Position numbers and translations under genes: made by a program
Part shown: positions 33,998 to 42,635 of the stretch, in pieces
How positions within the stretch are numbered: position 1 is the first letter of the stretch
How the letters are laid out: each line of letters begins with the position of its first letter
Notes under the pieces: generated by a model
The model's database searches: none
What the model was told of the DNA's origin: nothing
Seen by the model: only the letters and a program-made list of their open reading frames with translations
Origin: an uncultured Oscillospiraceae bacterium
GTDB lineage: Bacteria > Bacillota > Clostridia > Oscillospirales > Oscillospiraceae
Direction: 5' to 3'
NCBI GenBank assembly: GCA_944385465.1
Contig: CALWXH010000001.1
Location: 62,001 to 126,000 of the forward strand
Length of the DNA stretch: 64,000 nt

Positions 33998-35757
33998 AGG
34001 AGTTTACACGGCTGCTGCGTCTTCTGGGCCCCTATCGCCGGGATCTGGTGATCGGCTGCCTGATGGTGCTGGTGGAGAGCGTGCTGGAGCTGATCATACC
34101 CGTGCTGATGTCCGACATCATCGACGTGGGCGTGGCCAATCAGGATGTGCCGTACATTCTCCACAAGGGGCTGCAGATGGGGATCTGCGCGGTGCTGGCC
34201 CTGATTACCGGCCTGCTGTACGCCCGGTTCTCCGCCCGGGCGGCCTATGGCTGGGGCGCGCAGATCCGGGACGCCCAGTTTGAGCGGGTGCAGAAGTACG
34301 CCTTTTCCAATCTGGACCGCTTTGAGACCTCCTCGCTGGTGACCCGGATGACCACCGACGTCACCGTCATCCAGAACGCGGTGAACGGCGGGCTGCGGCC
34401 CATGGTGCGCGGCCCGGTGATGCTGGTGCTGGGGGTGGCGCTGTCCCTGTGGATGAATGCCCGGCTGGCGCTGATCTTCTTTGTGTGCGTGCCCATTCTG
34501 GGGGTGATCCTGTTTTTTGTGGTGAAGAAAATCGCCCCCATGTACGGTCGGCTCCAGCGCTCCATGGACCACCTGAACAATGTGGTGCAGGAGGGACTGA
34601 CGGCCATCCGGGCGGTAAAGGCCTTCGTCCGGGGGGAGTATGAAGAGGAGAAGTTCGAGGCGGTAAACGCTGAGCTCATGGGCACCAGCCAGAAGACCTT
34701 CCACTACGCGGTGCTCAATATGCCGGCCTTCCAGCTGACCATGTATACGGCCACTGTGCTGCTCATGTGGTTTGGCGGGAACATGGTGCTGGGGGGGACG
34801 CTGCAGGTGGGGGAGCTCACCGGCGTGTTCACCTATGTGCTCCAGGTGATGAACTCCCTGATGATGATCTCCAATGTATTTCTGCTGCTCACCCGGTCTC
34901 TGGCCAGTGCCCGGCGCATCAACGAGGTGCTGGACGAGAAGATTGTGCTGACTTCGCCGGCCGGCGGGGAGAAAACGGTGCCTGAGGGCAGCGTGGACTT
35001 TGAGTCGGTCAGCTTCAAATACCATGCCGACGCCAAGGAATTTGCCCTGTCTCAGGTGGAGCTGCACATCAAGGCGGGGCAGACGGTGGGCGTTCTGGGC
35101 GGGACCGGCTCGGCCAAGAGCACCCTGGTGCAGCTGATCCCCCGGCTGTACGACGTCACCGAGGGGGCGGTGAAGGTGGGCGGCCGGGACGTGCGGGACT
35201 ATGACCTGCGGGCCCTGCGGGACGCGGTGGGCATCGTACTGCAGAAAAATGTGCTCTTTTCCGGCACGGTCCGGGAGAATCTGGCGTGGGGCAATCCGGA
35301 CGCCACGGAGGAGGAGCTGTGGGCCGCCTGCCGGGCCGCCTGCGCCGATGAGTTTCTGGAGCGGATGCCCAAAGGGCTGGATACCGACCTGGGGCAGGGG
35401 GGCGTCAACGTCTCCGGCGGACAGAAGCAGCGGCTGTGCATTGCCCGCACCCTGCTGAAACGCCCGAAAATCCTGATTTTTGATGACTCCACCAGCGCGG
35501 TGGATACCGCCACGGACGCGAAGATCCGCGCGGCGCTGGCCGGGCTGAAGGATATGACGAAAATTGTCATTGCCCAGCGGGTCACCTCGGTGATGGACAG
35601 CGACCTGATCGTCATTCTGGAGGATGGGAAGATCCACGCCACGGGGACCCATGAGAGCCTGCTGGCGTCCGATCCCATCTATCAGGAGATCTATGCGTCC
35701 CAGATGAAAGGAGGCGAGGAAGATGGCGACGCGCCAGCTCAGCGGGAAGAAGCCTAA
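33994..35757 (+). CDS. Heterodimeric ABC exporter, subunit 1 (degenerate nucleotide site)
   Basis: Half-transporter of 587 residues: six-helix membrane domain (about 15-310) then an ATPase domain. Walker A is GGTGSAKST, with Ala for the last Gly; the signature is VSGGQKQR; Walker B is ILIFDDSTSAVD, with Asp replacing the catalytic Glu. These departures mark the degenerate-site partner of LmrCD/BmrCD-type heterodimeric multidrug exporters. Starts at GTG 33994 overlapping the MarR stop. Substrate unknown; regulation by MarR suggests a drug or other toxic compound. Confidence 0.88.
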   Translation: MKEFTRLLRLLGPYRRDLVIGCLMVLVESVLELIIPVLMSDIIDVGVANQDVPYILHKGLQMGICAVLALITGLLYARFSARAAYGWGAQIRDAQFERVQKYAFSNLDRFETSSLVTRMTTDVTVIQNAVNGGLRPMVRGPVMLVLGVALSLWMNARLALIFFVCVPILGVILFFVVKKIAPMYGRLQRSMDHLNNVVQEGLTAIRAVKAFVRGEYEEEKFEAVNAELMGTSQKTFHYAVLNMPAFQLTMYTATVLLMWFGGNMVLGGTLQVGELTGVFTYVLQVMNSLMMISNVFLLLTRSLASARRINEVLDEKIVLTSPAGGEKTVPEGSVDFESVSFKYHADAKEFALSQVELHIKAGQTVGVLGGTGSAKSTLVQLIPRLYDVTEGAVKVGGRDVRDYDLRALRDAVGIVLQKNVLFSGTVRENLAWGNPDATEEELWAACRAACADEFLERMPKGLDTDLGQGGVNVSGGQKQRLCIARTLLKRPKILIFDDSTSAVDTATDAKIRAALAGLKDMTKIVIAQRVTSVMDSDLIVILEDGKIHATGTHESLLASDPIYQEIYASQMKGGEEDGDAPAQREEA

Positions 35758-37567
35758 GAATCTGAGGCACACCCTGCACAGGCTGCTGGACTACATGGGC
35801 CGGCACAAGTTCCTCCTCCTGATCGTGGCGGTGCTGGTGACCATCAGTGCCCTGGCCAACCTCATCGGCACCTATATGATCCGGCCGGTGGTGAACACCC
35901 TGGCCCAGGGGAACCTGCGGGATCTTGTGGCGGGGGTGGCGGTGACCGCGGCCATTTACGGCGCGGGCGCCCTGTCCGCCCTGGGATATACCCAGACCAT
36001 GGTGAAAGCGGCCCAGAAAGTGCTCTATGATATCCGGAGAGATCTGTTTGCCCACATCCAGACCCTGCCCCTGAAGTTTTTCGACACACGCCGCCACGGG
36101 GATGTGATGAGCTACTTCACCAATGATGTGGACACCATCTCCGACGCCATGAACAACAGCTTCGCCATGGTGATCCAGAGCTTTATCCAGCTGGTGGGCA
36201 CGGTGGTGGTCCTGTTTGTCCTCAACTGGCAGCTGAGTCTGGTGGCGCTGGTGTGCTACGTGATCATGTTTTTGTACATCCGCTTCAGCGGCAGGCACAG
36301 CAAGGTGTATTACAACAGACAGCAGGCCAGTTTGGGCGATCTGGACGGCTACATCGAGGAGATGATGGCCGGGCAGAAGGTGGTGAAGGTATTCAACCAC
36401 GAGGACGAGTGCCTCCGGCAGTTCCGGGAGAAGAACGAGGCGCTGCGGCAGGCGGGGACCGGAGCCCAGAGCTATGCCGCCACCATGGTGCCGGCGGTGG
36501 TGACCATCTCCTTCATCAACTATGCCATTGTGGCGGTGGTGGGCGGCATTCTGGCCATCCGGGGCACCATCGACGTGGGGGCCCTGGCCAGCTACCTGGT
36601 TTTTGTCCGGCAGTCCGTCATGCCCATCAACCAGTTTACCCAGCAGACCAACTTCCTGCTGGCCGCGCTGGCCGGCGCGGAGCGGGTCTTTGAGGCCATG
36701 GACGAGCCGCCTGAGGTGGATGAGGGCGAGACAGAGCTGGTCCACGTGCGCCAGGAGAACGGCGCCTGGGTGCCCTGTGAAGAGAAGACGGGGCGGTGGG
36801 CCTGGAAAAAGCCGGACGGCACGCTGGTCCTCCTGCAGGGGGATGTGCGCTTTGAGCACGTGACCTTCGGCTACCAGGAGAAACACCCCATCCTCCGGGA
36901 TATCAGCCTGTTTGCCAAACCGGGGCAGAAAATCGCTTTTGTGGGCTCCACCGGGGCGGGGAAGACCACCATCACCAACCTTATCAATCGCTTCTACGAT
37001 GTCCAGGAGGGCAGAGTGCTCTATGACGGCATTGATGTGAAGGACATCAAAAAAGCGGCGCTGCGCCGCTCGCTGGGGATTGTGCTACAGGATACCCACC
37101 TGTTCACCGGGACCATCGCGGACAACATCCGCTTCGGGAAGCTGGACGCTACCCGGGAGGAGATCCAGCGGGCGGCCCGCATTGCCAACGCCGACTCTTT
37201 CATCCGGCGCCTGCCCCAGGGCTATGACACCATGGTGACGGCGGACGGCGCCAACCTGTCCCAGGGCCAGCGGCAGCTGCTGGCCATTGCCCGGGCCGCT
37301 GTGGCCGATCCCCCGGTGCTCATTCTGGATGAGGCCACCTCGTCCATTGATACCCGCACCGAGGCGCTGATTGAAAAGGGCATGGATCAGCTCATGGAGG
37401 GGCGCACCGTCTTTGTCATCGCCCACCGGCTGTCCACCGTGCGCAATGCCAACGCCATTCTGGTGCTGGAGCAGGGCCAGGTGGTGGAGCGGGGAGACCA
37501 TGAGGCGCTGTTGGCGCAAAAGGGAGAATACTATCAGCTCTATCACGGCATGTTTGAATTGAGCTGA
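35723..37567 (+). CDS. Heterodimeric ABC exporter, subunit 2
   Basis: Partner half-transporter of 614 residues with a membrane domain (about 30-330) and an ATPase domain. Walker A GSTGAGKTT and Walker B LILDEATSSID are canonical with the catalytic Glu, while the signature is the variant LSQGQ. The variant signature would face the defective Walker motifs of subunit 1, so one composite site is degenerate and the other intact. ATG 35723 lies 35 nt inside subunit 1 and has AAAGGAGG. Confidence 0.9.
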   Translation: MATRQLSGKKPKNLRHTLHRLLDYMGRHKFLLLIVAVLVTISALANLIGTYMIRPVVNTLAQGNLRDLVAGVAVTAAIYGAGALSALGYTQTMVKAAQKVLYDIRRDLFAHIQTLPLKFFDTRRHGDVMSYFTNDVDTISDAMNNSFAMVIQSFIQLVGTVVVLFVLNWQLSLVALVCYVIMFLYIRFSGRHSKVYYNRQQASLGDLDGYIEEMMAGQKVVKVFNHEDECLRQFREKNEALRQAGTGAQSYAATMVPAVVTISFINYAIVAVVGGILAIRGTIDVGALASYLVFVRQSVMPINQFTQQTNFLLAALAGAERVFEAMDEPPEVDEGETELVHVRQENGAWVPCEEKTGRWAWKKPDGTLVLLQGDVRFEHVTFGYQEKHPILRDISLFAKPGQKIAFVGSTGAGKTTITNLINRFYDVQEGRVLYDGIDVKDIKKAALRRSLGIVLQDTHLFTGTIADNIRFGKLDATREEIQRAARIANADSFIRRLPQGYDTMVTADGANLSQGQRQLLAIARAAVADPPVLILDEATSSIDTRTEALIEKGMDQLMEGRTVFVIAHRLSTVRNANAILVLEQGQVVERGDHEALLAQKGEYYQLYHGMFELS

Positions 37568-37574
37568 GGGCAAT

Positions 37575-37617
37575 AAGGGCGCCGGGCAGGGGAAACATCT
37601 CCCTGCCCGGCGCCCTT
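37575..37617 (+). terminator. Bidirectional terminator between exporter and tetR
   Basis: Perfect 17-bp stem AAGGGCGCCGGGCAGGG (37575-37591) with CCCTGCCCGGCGCCCTT (37601-37617); serves both convergent operons. Confidence 0.85.
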
Positions 37618-37653
37618 GTGTGTGAGGCGGTGCGGCTATGTCATGTGGGAACG

Positions 37654-38247
37654 TCAGTCGGCGACAGCCCGGAAGTCAAACATGGCGTACCGGAGCAGGC
37701 TGCCCAGCATGGCGGACAGGCTCTCCTCGGAGATCTGGGGCAGCTGGAACAGGAAGTGTGTGTACAGACCCACCAGGGAGGAGGAGAACACCGCGCAGGC
37801 CAGATGCGCGCTGTGGGGGCTGTCGTATATCTCCAGAAAACGCTGGATAAAGCCGGTCTCAATGTTGCGCTTGAGCTTGTAGACAAAGTTGGGGTCGCCC
37901 TGTTTGCCCAGCAGGGCCCGGAGACTCTCCGCGTGGGCCCGCAGGAACCGGGCGGTGGCCAGCGCGCTGGGAAGGGAAGCGCCCGCGCGGACAGCCTCCA
38001 TATCAGATGCCTCCATATGGGGGTTGATGTCCCGGAGCTGGGACAGAAGCTCCTGTTCCATCCGGTCCAGCACGGCGAACTTATCGTCAAAATACAGATA
38101 AAAGGTGGATTTCGCGATGCCGCAGGCCTGGCATAGCCGGCTGACGGTAATTCCCTGAATGCCGTCCTGCGCATAGAGCGTGAGGAACACGGCCTGGATG
38201 TGACGGATGGTCTCCTGCTTGTTGTATTCCCGGCGGTTGGCGGCCAT
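37654..38247 (-). CDS. TetR/AcrR family regulator
   Basis: 197 residues. The N-terminal helix-turn-helix is SRLCQACGIAKSTFYLYFDDKF, read here as the segment near residues 32-53, preceded by ITVSRLCQ; the C-terminal ligand-binding half is divergent. ATG 38247 is used (GAGGG upstream); an upstream ATG in the same frame lacks a ribosome site. Divergent from the flavoprotein-ferredoxin operon, whose promoter carries palindromes, so it is the likely repressor. Confidence 0.88.
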   Translation of the reverse strand: MAANRREYNKQETIRHIQAVFLTLYAQDGIQGITVSRLCQACGIAKSTFYLYFDDKFAVLDRMEQELLSQLRDINPHMEASDMEAVRAGASLPSALATARFLRAHAESLRALLGKQGDPNFVYKLKRNIETGFIQRFLEIYDSPHSAHLACAVFSSSLVGLYTHFLFQLPQISEESLSAMLGSLLRYAMFDFRAVAD

Positions 38248-38287
38248 GGAGCATTCCCTCTTTTTGTGGTGTGGGTGTCTGAGCTCC

Positions 38288-38315
38288 ATTATACGGATTG
38301 GGCCGGGGAAAGCAA
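38288..38315 (-). promoter_or_regulatory. tetR promoter
   Basis: On the minus strand TTGCTT (38315-38310), 16-bp spacer, TATAAT (38293-38288). Confidence 0.65.
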
Positions 38316-38373
38316 GGGAGGGGCGGAAAAAAGTCGGACAAAATCATAGAAAACGTACAGTGACAAGACGGAA

Positions 38374-38423
38374 GTTCTTTATGTGCCCTTCACAGAAAGA
38401 ACGGCGCATGGTAGAATCATTCT
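38374..38423 (+). promoter_or_regulatory. Flavoprotein-operon promoter with candidate TetR operators
   Basis: Promoter TTCACA (38389-38394), 17-bp spacer, TAGAAT (38412-38417). The -35 is centred in an inverted repeat GTTCTTT (38374-38380)/AAAGAAC (38396-38402), and the -10 overlaps the palindrome AGAATCATTCT (38413-38423). Either could be the operator of the divergent TetR regulator. Confidence 0.6.
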
Positions 38424-38476
38424 GTTCAAAATGTAAAAACGCCGGCGCGGACCGCGCCGCGGAAGGAGGAAACGCG

Positions 38477-40027
38477 ATGGAAGTCATCAAAACGGATGTG
38501 GCGGTGATGGGCAGCGGCGTGGCCGGTATGGGCGCGGCCTATAAGCTGGCCAACGCGGGAGTAAAGGTGGCGGTATTTGAAAAGTACCCGGCCCAGGGGG
38601 GCGCGGTGTCCAACTGCCCCATGAGCTTCTGCTCCACGCCGGACACCCCGGAGGCCCAGAAGAGCGCCTATGAGGTGTGGGCCAGATTCTCCAACTACAC
38701 GGCCAATCTGGCCCTGATCAGCAAGGCGCTGAAGTATTCCTCGGAGCTGCCGGACCTGATCCTGAACAAGCTGAAGATCAAAGCGCCTGTGGTGATCCAC
38801 CGGGAGCCCGCTGAGTACGGCACACAGCGGGGGTATACCATGGGCCACGCCAACGGCCTGGACGTGGGCGACATCTATTTCCTGGAGGGCCGGGGACAGG
38901 GCCACGCCTTTGCCATGGCCCTGCTGCGCCTGCGCTTTATGCTGGAAAAGCAGGGGGTGGAATTCTACTTCTCCACCCCCATCAAGAAGATCCTCCGGGA
39001 GCCCAACGGCGGCAAGGTCACCGGCGCCATCGCCTACAAGAAGGATGGCACGCAGGTGCGCATCGAGTGCAAGGCCCTCATTGTGGCAGCCGGCGGCATG
39101 ACCAACAACATCCCGCTGATGAAAAAGCTGGGGGTGCTGCGCACCAAATACGAGGAGGCCTACCAGGACGGCGGCCAGGTGCTCATCACCTTCCCGGACA
39201 GCTGCCAGGACGGCGACGGCCATCTGGCGGTGTGGGAGATCGGCGGCAAGCGGGGGGGCATCGCCATCAGCGCCGATCCCCAGGTGCCCAACCCCGGCGT
39301 GCGGGTGGGGCCCAACACCCCCTGGCTGGCGGCCAACCAGACCAAGATCATCACGGAACAGCCCTATCTGCGGGTGAACGAGCTGGGCCGGCGGTTCATC
39401 AACGAGGAGATGGCCAACAACCACACCGCCATTTCCACCGCCATCATCCGCAACAACCCCAATATGGCCTGCTACATGATCTTTGATGAGGATACCGCCA
39501 AGCACATGAGCCAGGGGGTGGAGGACGGCTACGTCTACTTCATCTTCCAGGGCGTCAAGGTGGAAAATATCCGGGGCCAGATGGACGAGGCCATTGCCAA
39601 GGGCAACAAGCATATGTGCCACTTTGACACCATCCACGAGGTGTGCGAGTATATGGGCATCGACGAGGCCGGGCTGCGGGACACCATCGCCAAGTACAAC
39701 CATGCCGCCGAGATCGGCTATGACGAGCAGTTCAAGACCGCCCCCAAGTACATCCGCCCCGTCCGGGAGGAGAGCGGCCACATCTACTGTTACCGCATCC
39801 TGGCGGGCGGCTACGACACCATGGGCGGCGTGCTCATTGACGAGAACGCCAACGTGCTGGACGAGGACAACCGGCCCATCGAGGGGCTGTACGCCGCCGG
39901 GGACATGGTCACCGGCAGCATCTACGGCGATCCCCCCGCCAACGCCGGCGGCAACGTCCATGGCTCCATGCCCACCGGACTGCTGGCGGGCGACTGCGCC
40001 GCGGCCTATGTGAAAGGAGAGATCTGA
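38477..40027 (+). CDS. FAD-dependent reductase, fumarate reductase flavoprotein family
   Basis: Cytosolic flavoprotein of 516 residues, FAD_binding_2 type. The dinucleotide fold is VAVMGSGVAGMGAAYKLANA near the N-terminus, followed by VAVFEKYPAQGG; the C-terminal FAD motif is PIEGLYAAGDMVTGSIYG and GNVHGSMPTG. No signal peptide, no FMN or heme domain, and no membrane anchor. ATG 38477 follows GGAAGGAGG. Two bases downstream is a ferredoxin gene, a likely electron donor. The substrate (an enoate, keto acid or similar acceptor) cannot be read from sequence; TetR control suggests induction by it. Confidence 0.82.
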   Translation: MEVIKTDVAVMGSGVAGMGAAYKLANAGVKVAVFEKYPAQGGAVSNCPMSFCSTPDTPEAQKSAYEVWARFSNYTANLALISKALKYSSELPDLILNKLKIKAPVVIHREPAEYGTQRGYTMGHANGLDVGDIYFLEGRGQGHAFAMALLRLRFMLEKQGVEFYFSTPIKKILREPNGGKVTGAIAYKKDGTQVRIECKALIVAAGGMTNNIPLMKKLGVLRTKYEEAYQDGGQVLITFPDSCQDGDGHLAVWEIGGKRGGIAISADPQVPNPGVRVGPNTPWLAANQTKIITEQPYLRVNELGRRFINEEMANNHTAISTAIIRNNPNMACYMIFDEDTAKHMSQGVEDGYVYFIFQGVKVENIRGQMDEAIAKGNKHMCHFDTIHEVCEYMGIDEAGLRDTIAKYNHAAEIGYDEQFKTAPKYIRPVREESGHIYCYRILAGGYDTMGGVLIDENANVLDEDNRPIEGLYAAGDMVTGSIYGDPPANAGGNVHGSMPTGLLAGDCAAAYVKGEI

Positions 40028-40029
40028 GC

Positions 40030-40221
40030 ATGAAAATCGAAATTGCCGACTACTGTATCCGCTGCGGAATCTGTGAGGATCTCTATCCCGACCTGTTCCA
40101 GCGCAACTATCAGGAGCACTGCATGGACGTGCTGTACGACAAGATCCCGGAGCATCTGTGGGCCCGGGCCAAGCAGTCCGCGGAGGACTGCGCGGTGGCG
40201 GCCATCCGGATTGTGGAGTGA
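40030..40221 (+). CDS. Small single-cluster ferredoxin
   Basis: 63 residues. CIRCGIC (Cys9, Cys12, Cys15) and the late Cys in AEDCAVAAIRIVE give the four ligands of one [4Fe-4S] cluster, as in mono-cluster ferredoxins; an extra Cys near residue 31 is not in ligand context. Starts two bases after the flavoprotein stop and shares its transcript, so it probably carries electrons to or from that enzyme. Confidence 0.85.
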   Translation: MKIEIADYCIRCGICEDLYPDLFQRNYQEHCMDVLYDKIPEHLWARAKQSAEDCAVAAIRIVE

Positions 40222-40243
40222 GCCGGGCACACGGCGGAGACAG

Positions 40244-40291
40244 AAAAAGTCACGGAGAACTGCTGAATCGGCAGTTCTCCGTGACTTTTTT
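40244..40291 (+). terminator. Bidirectional terminator
   Basis: Perfect 20-bp stem, AAAAAGTCACGGAGAACTGC (40244-40263) with its complement (40271-40290), 7-nt loop and T-run. Serves the flavoprotein operon and the convergent dipeptidase gene. Confidence 0.92.
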
Positions 40292-40313
40292 GTTAGAACA
40301 ATGCAGTGCGGGC

Positions 40314-41723
40314 TCAGCCGCACAGATCGATGATGATCTGGGTGAACATTTTGGCGGACAGCATCAGGTCCCGGATGCGCACCCGCTCGTCCGCGCCGTG
40401 GAGGTGGGAGTCAAAGCCGGGCATGGTGCAGCCGAAGGCCACGCCGCCTGGGATGTCGTGGACATAGGTGCCGCCGCCGGTGGACAGGCACTCCCCCTTC
40501 AGGCCGGTGTACTCCTCGTACCGCTTCAGCAGGGTCTTGACGAAGGGGCTGTCGGCGGGGGTGTGGTGGGGCAGATCCTGTTCCCCCGCGAAGGCAAAGC
40601 CTCGGGACTCAAAGGCGGCCTTGGCCACCTGCAGGCAATTCTCCTGGGTGGCGCACAGGGGCACCCGGCTGTCAAAGCGGCCCTCCAGGCCGGTGTCGGT
40701 GACTTCCAGCAGGGTAAAGGCCACGGTGAGGGGGCCGGCCACCGGTTCCTCCTGGGCGATCCCCAGGGCGCGGCCCAGATGATCCCCGTGGGGCAGCAGG
40801 GTGTTCAGGTCGCACAGGGCGTCCTTGCAGGGGCTGTCAGCCAGGGGCAGGGCGCACAGCAGGGCCACCAGCCCGGTGACGGCGTTGTTGCCCGCCTCCG
40901 GCCAGGCGGCATGGGAGCCCTCGCCCTTGGCCCGGATGACGGTCAGGCCGTTTTCGTGGGTGAAGGTGAACGTGATGCCGGTGCGGGAGGTGATGTTCCG
41001 GGCAAAGGGCTGGATGTCGTACATGGTGAGGCCCTCTACCGCGGCGCAGGCGTCGCCGGGCAGCACATTGATGCGGAAACCGCCGTGGAGCCAGCGCACC
41101 CGGGGCAGCTGCTCCTGCACGGGCCAGGACTTGGAGAAGGTGGGTTTGAAGCCACCCTTTTCCGTGTTCACCACGGGGAAGCCGGAGTCGGGGGAGAAGG
41201 TGGCGGGGGCAAAGGGATGGCGGGCAAAATACCAGGCGATATCCCCGGAGCCGGACTCCTCATTGGTGCCCAGGATGAGCCGGCAGTTGCCCTTCAGGGG
41301 GATGCCCAGATCCCTGACCGCCTTCATGGCCAGCAGGCAGGCCACCGCGGGGCCCTTGTCGTCGTCGGTGCCCCGGCCGTAGATCATGCCGTCCATCACT
41401 TTGGGGGAAAAGGGCTTGGTCACGGTCCAGCCCTCGCCGGGGGCCACCACATCCAGGTGGCACAGCAGATGCAGGGCGTCGGGCAGGTCGTTCAGGTCGG
41501 CGGTGCCCACATAGCCCTCGTGGTTTTGGGTGATGAGGCCCCAGGACTGGGCCAGGTTCAGCGCCTCGTCCAGGGCAGCGGCGGGGCCGCGGCCGAAGGG
41601 GGCGCCCGGCGCGCCCTCGCCCTCCACGCTGTTGATGGAGACCAGGCGGCATACCGCGTCCACCAGCTGGGACTCTTTGTCGGCAAAATAGGCTTCAATC
41701 TGTTGTTTGTACATAGGTGGCAT
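40314..41723 (-). CDS. pepV: M20-family dipeptidase, PepV-like
   Basis: Cytosolic zinc dipeptidase of 469 residues (466 from the second start). Metal ligands appear in order: CHLDVV (His), [10 protein letters not shown] (bridging Asp), [10 protein letters not shown] (catalytic and metal Glu), SPDSGFPVV (Asp) and a C-terminal HGADERV. A lid domain is inserted in the middle as in Lactobacillus PepV. Two ATGs, 41723 and 41714, straddle the optimal distance from AAGGAG (3 and 12 nt), so the N-terminus is uncertain by three residues. It has its own promoter and sits beside an amino-acid transporter. Confidence 0.88.
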   Translation of the reverse strand: MPPMYKQQIEAYFADKESQLVDAVCRLVSINSVEGEGAPGAPFGRGPAAALDEALNLAQSWGLITQNHEGYVGTADLNDLPDALHLLCHLDVVAPGEGWTVTKPFSPKVMDGMIYGRGTDDDKGPAVACLLAMKAVRDLGIPLKGNCRLILGTNEESGSGDIAWYFARHPFAPATFSPDSGFPVVNTEKGGFKPTFSKSWPVQEQLPRVRWLHGGFRINVLPGDACAAVEGLTMYDIQPFARNITSRTGITFTFTHENGLTVIRAKGEGSHAAWPEAGNNAVTGLVALLCALPLADSPCKDALCDLNTLLPHGDHLGRALGIAQEEPVAGPLTVAFTLLEVTDTGLEGRFDSRVPLCATQENCLQVAKAAFESRGFAFAGEQDLPHHTPADSPFVKTLLKRYEEYTGLKGECLSTGGGTYVHDIPGGVAFGCTMPGFDSHLHGADERVRIRDLMLSAKMFTQIIIDLCG

Positions 41724-41817
41724 TATCTCCTTCGAAAAGGGATGGGAACATGAGACGACGGGGTGGCGAGACAGAATCCGTCGGAAAGGACAGGATTACG
41801 ACAGAAGTACGATCTCT

Positions 41818-41846
41818 ATTGTACCGGCTTCCAGGACAAAATGCAA
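41818..41846 (-). promoter_or_regulatory. Promoter of the dipeptidase gene
   Basis: On the minus strand TTGCAT (41846-41841), 17-bp spacer, TACAAT (41823-41818). Confidence 0.75.
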
Positions 41847-41880
41847 GGGAAAACAGGGAAAAGGGAGGGGAGACAAAGGG

Positions 41881-42519
41881 TTACTCCGTCTCCGGATGAT
41901 CGGTAATTTCCCCCAAGTACTTGTAGACGGTATACCGGGACACCCCAAGATGTTTGGCCACGTAGGGCACGGACTTGCGGTAGGAGAAGGCGTTGCGCTG
42001 CTCCAGCATGGCCACCAGGCGCATGCGCTCCTTTTTGTTCAGCGCCTCCGCCGGTTTGCTGAAGGTGGCCAGGCACCGCTCGAACAGATCGGCCAGCTGC
42101 CGGGAGTCCCCCTCCTGCCACAGAGCGGACTGCAGGTCGGAGCGGGAGCTCATCAGGTCCTCCAGAATGCGGTTGGCGTACACCAGAGAGGTGTAGTCGA
42201 AGTTGATGCCCAGGGCCAGGTTATAGTCCTCGCCGATCATGTGGAAGGTGGAGGATTTGGTCTGACGCCCCTCCGGGGTGGTGGCGGCCAGGTTGACCTG
42301 GTCGGTGGTGGCGGCCTGTTCGTCCAGGGCCAGGCCGATGCCCATGATGTCCATGGTGGAGCCCACCTCACGGCCGGAGACGTGGCCGTTGTAAATGGAC
42401 AGAATGGGGTGGGTGGGCACCCCCATGTCATGGACCAGCGTCTCGCAGGAGGAGCCGAACATCTCGGCGATCCCCCGGGCGGTGCGGTCCAGAAATTCAA
42501 AGGCCTGGTCGCGGGTCAT
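41881..42519 (-). CDS. YheO-type PAS/HTH transcriptional regulator
   Basis: 212 residues. The N-terminal YheO-like PAS domain (about 5-120, with SCETLVHDMG, ILSIYNGHVSGREVG and LGINFDYT) is followed by an HTH_22 DNA-binding region (about 160-205, with YVAKHLGVSRYTVYKYL). This is the DauR/YheO architecture; DauR regulates D-arginine use, but ligands are mostly unknown. ATG 42519 has AAAGGAAG. It lies between the lysine-controlled transporter and the dipeptidase, with a perfect palindrome in its own promoter. Confidence 0.87.
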   Translation of the reverse strand: MTRDQAFEFLDRTARGIAEMFGSSCETLVHDMGVPTHPILSIYNGHVSGREVGSTMDIMGIGLALDEQAATTDQVNLAATTPEGRQTKSSTFHMIGEDYNLALGINFDYTSLVYANRILEDLMSSRSDLQSALWQEGDSRQLADLFERCLATFSKPAEALNKKERMRLVAMLEQRNAFSYRKSVPYVAKHLGVSRYTVYKYLGEITDHPETE

Positions 42520-42565
42520 GGCGGCACTTCCTTTCAACAGTTTGTCAACTTGCAGATCTGGTCAA

Positions 42566-42594
42566 AGTATATCCGCTTTTTCCGGAAAAAGCAA
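42566..42594 (-). promoter_or_regulatory. yheO-like promoter containing an 18-bp palindrome
   Basis: On the minus strand TTGCTT (42594-42589), 17-bp spacer, TATACT (42571-42566). The perfect palindrome GCTTTTTCCGGAAAAAGC (42575-42592) fills the spacer and overlaps the -35, an obvious repressor or autoregulator site. Confidence 0.7.
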
Positions 42595-42595
42595 G

Positions 42596-42631
42596 AAAAA
42601 ACGCCGGGACGATCTGAGGACCGCCCCGGCG
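42596..42631 (-). terminator. Terminator of the amino-acid transporter operon
   Basis: On the minus strand CGCCGGG (42631-42625) pairs with CCCGGCG (42608-42602), with further inner pairing, then TTTTTT (42601-42596). It ends just before the yheO-like promoter. Confidence 0.8.
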
Positions 42632-42635
42632 AAGC

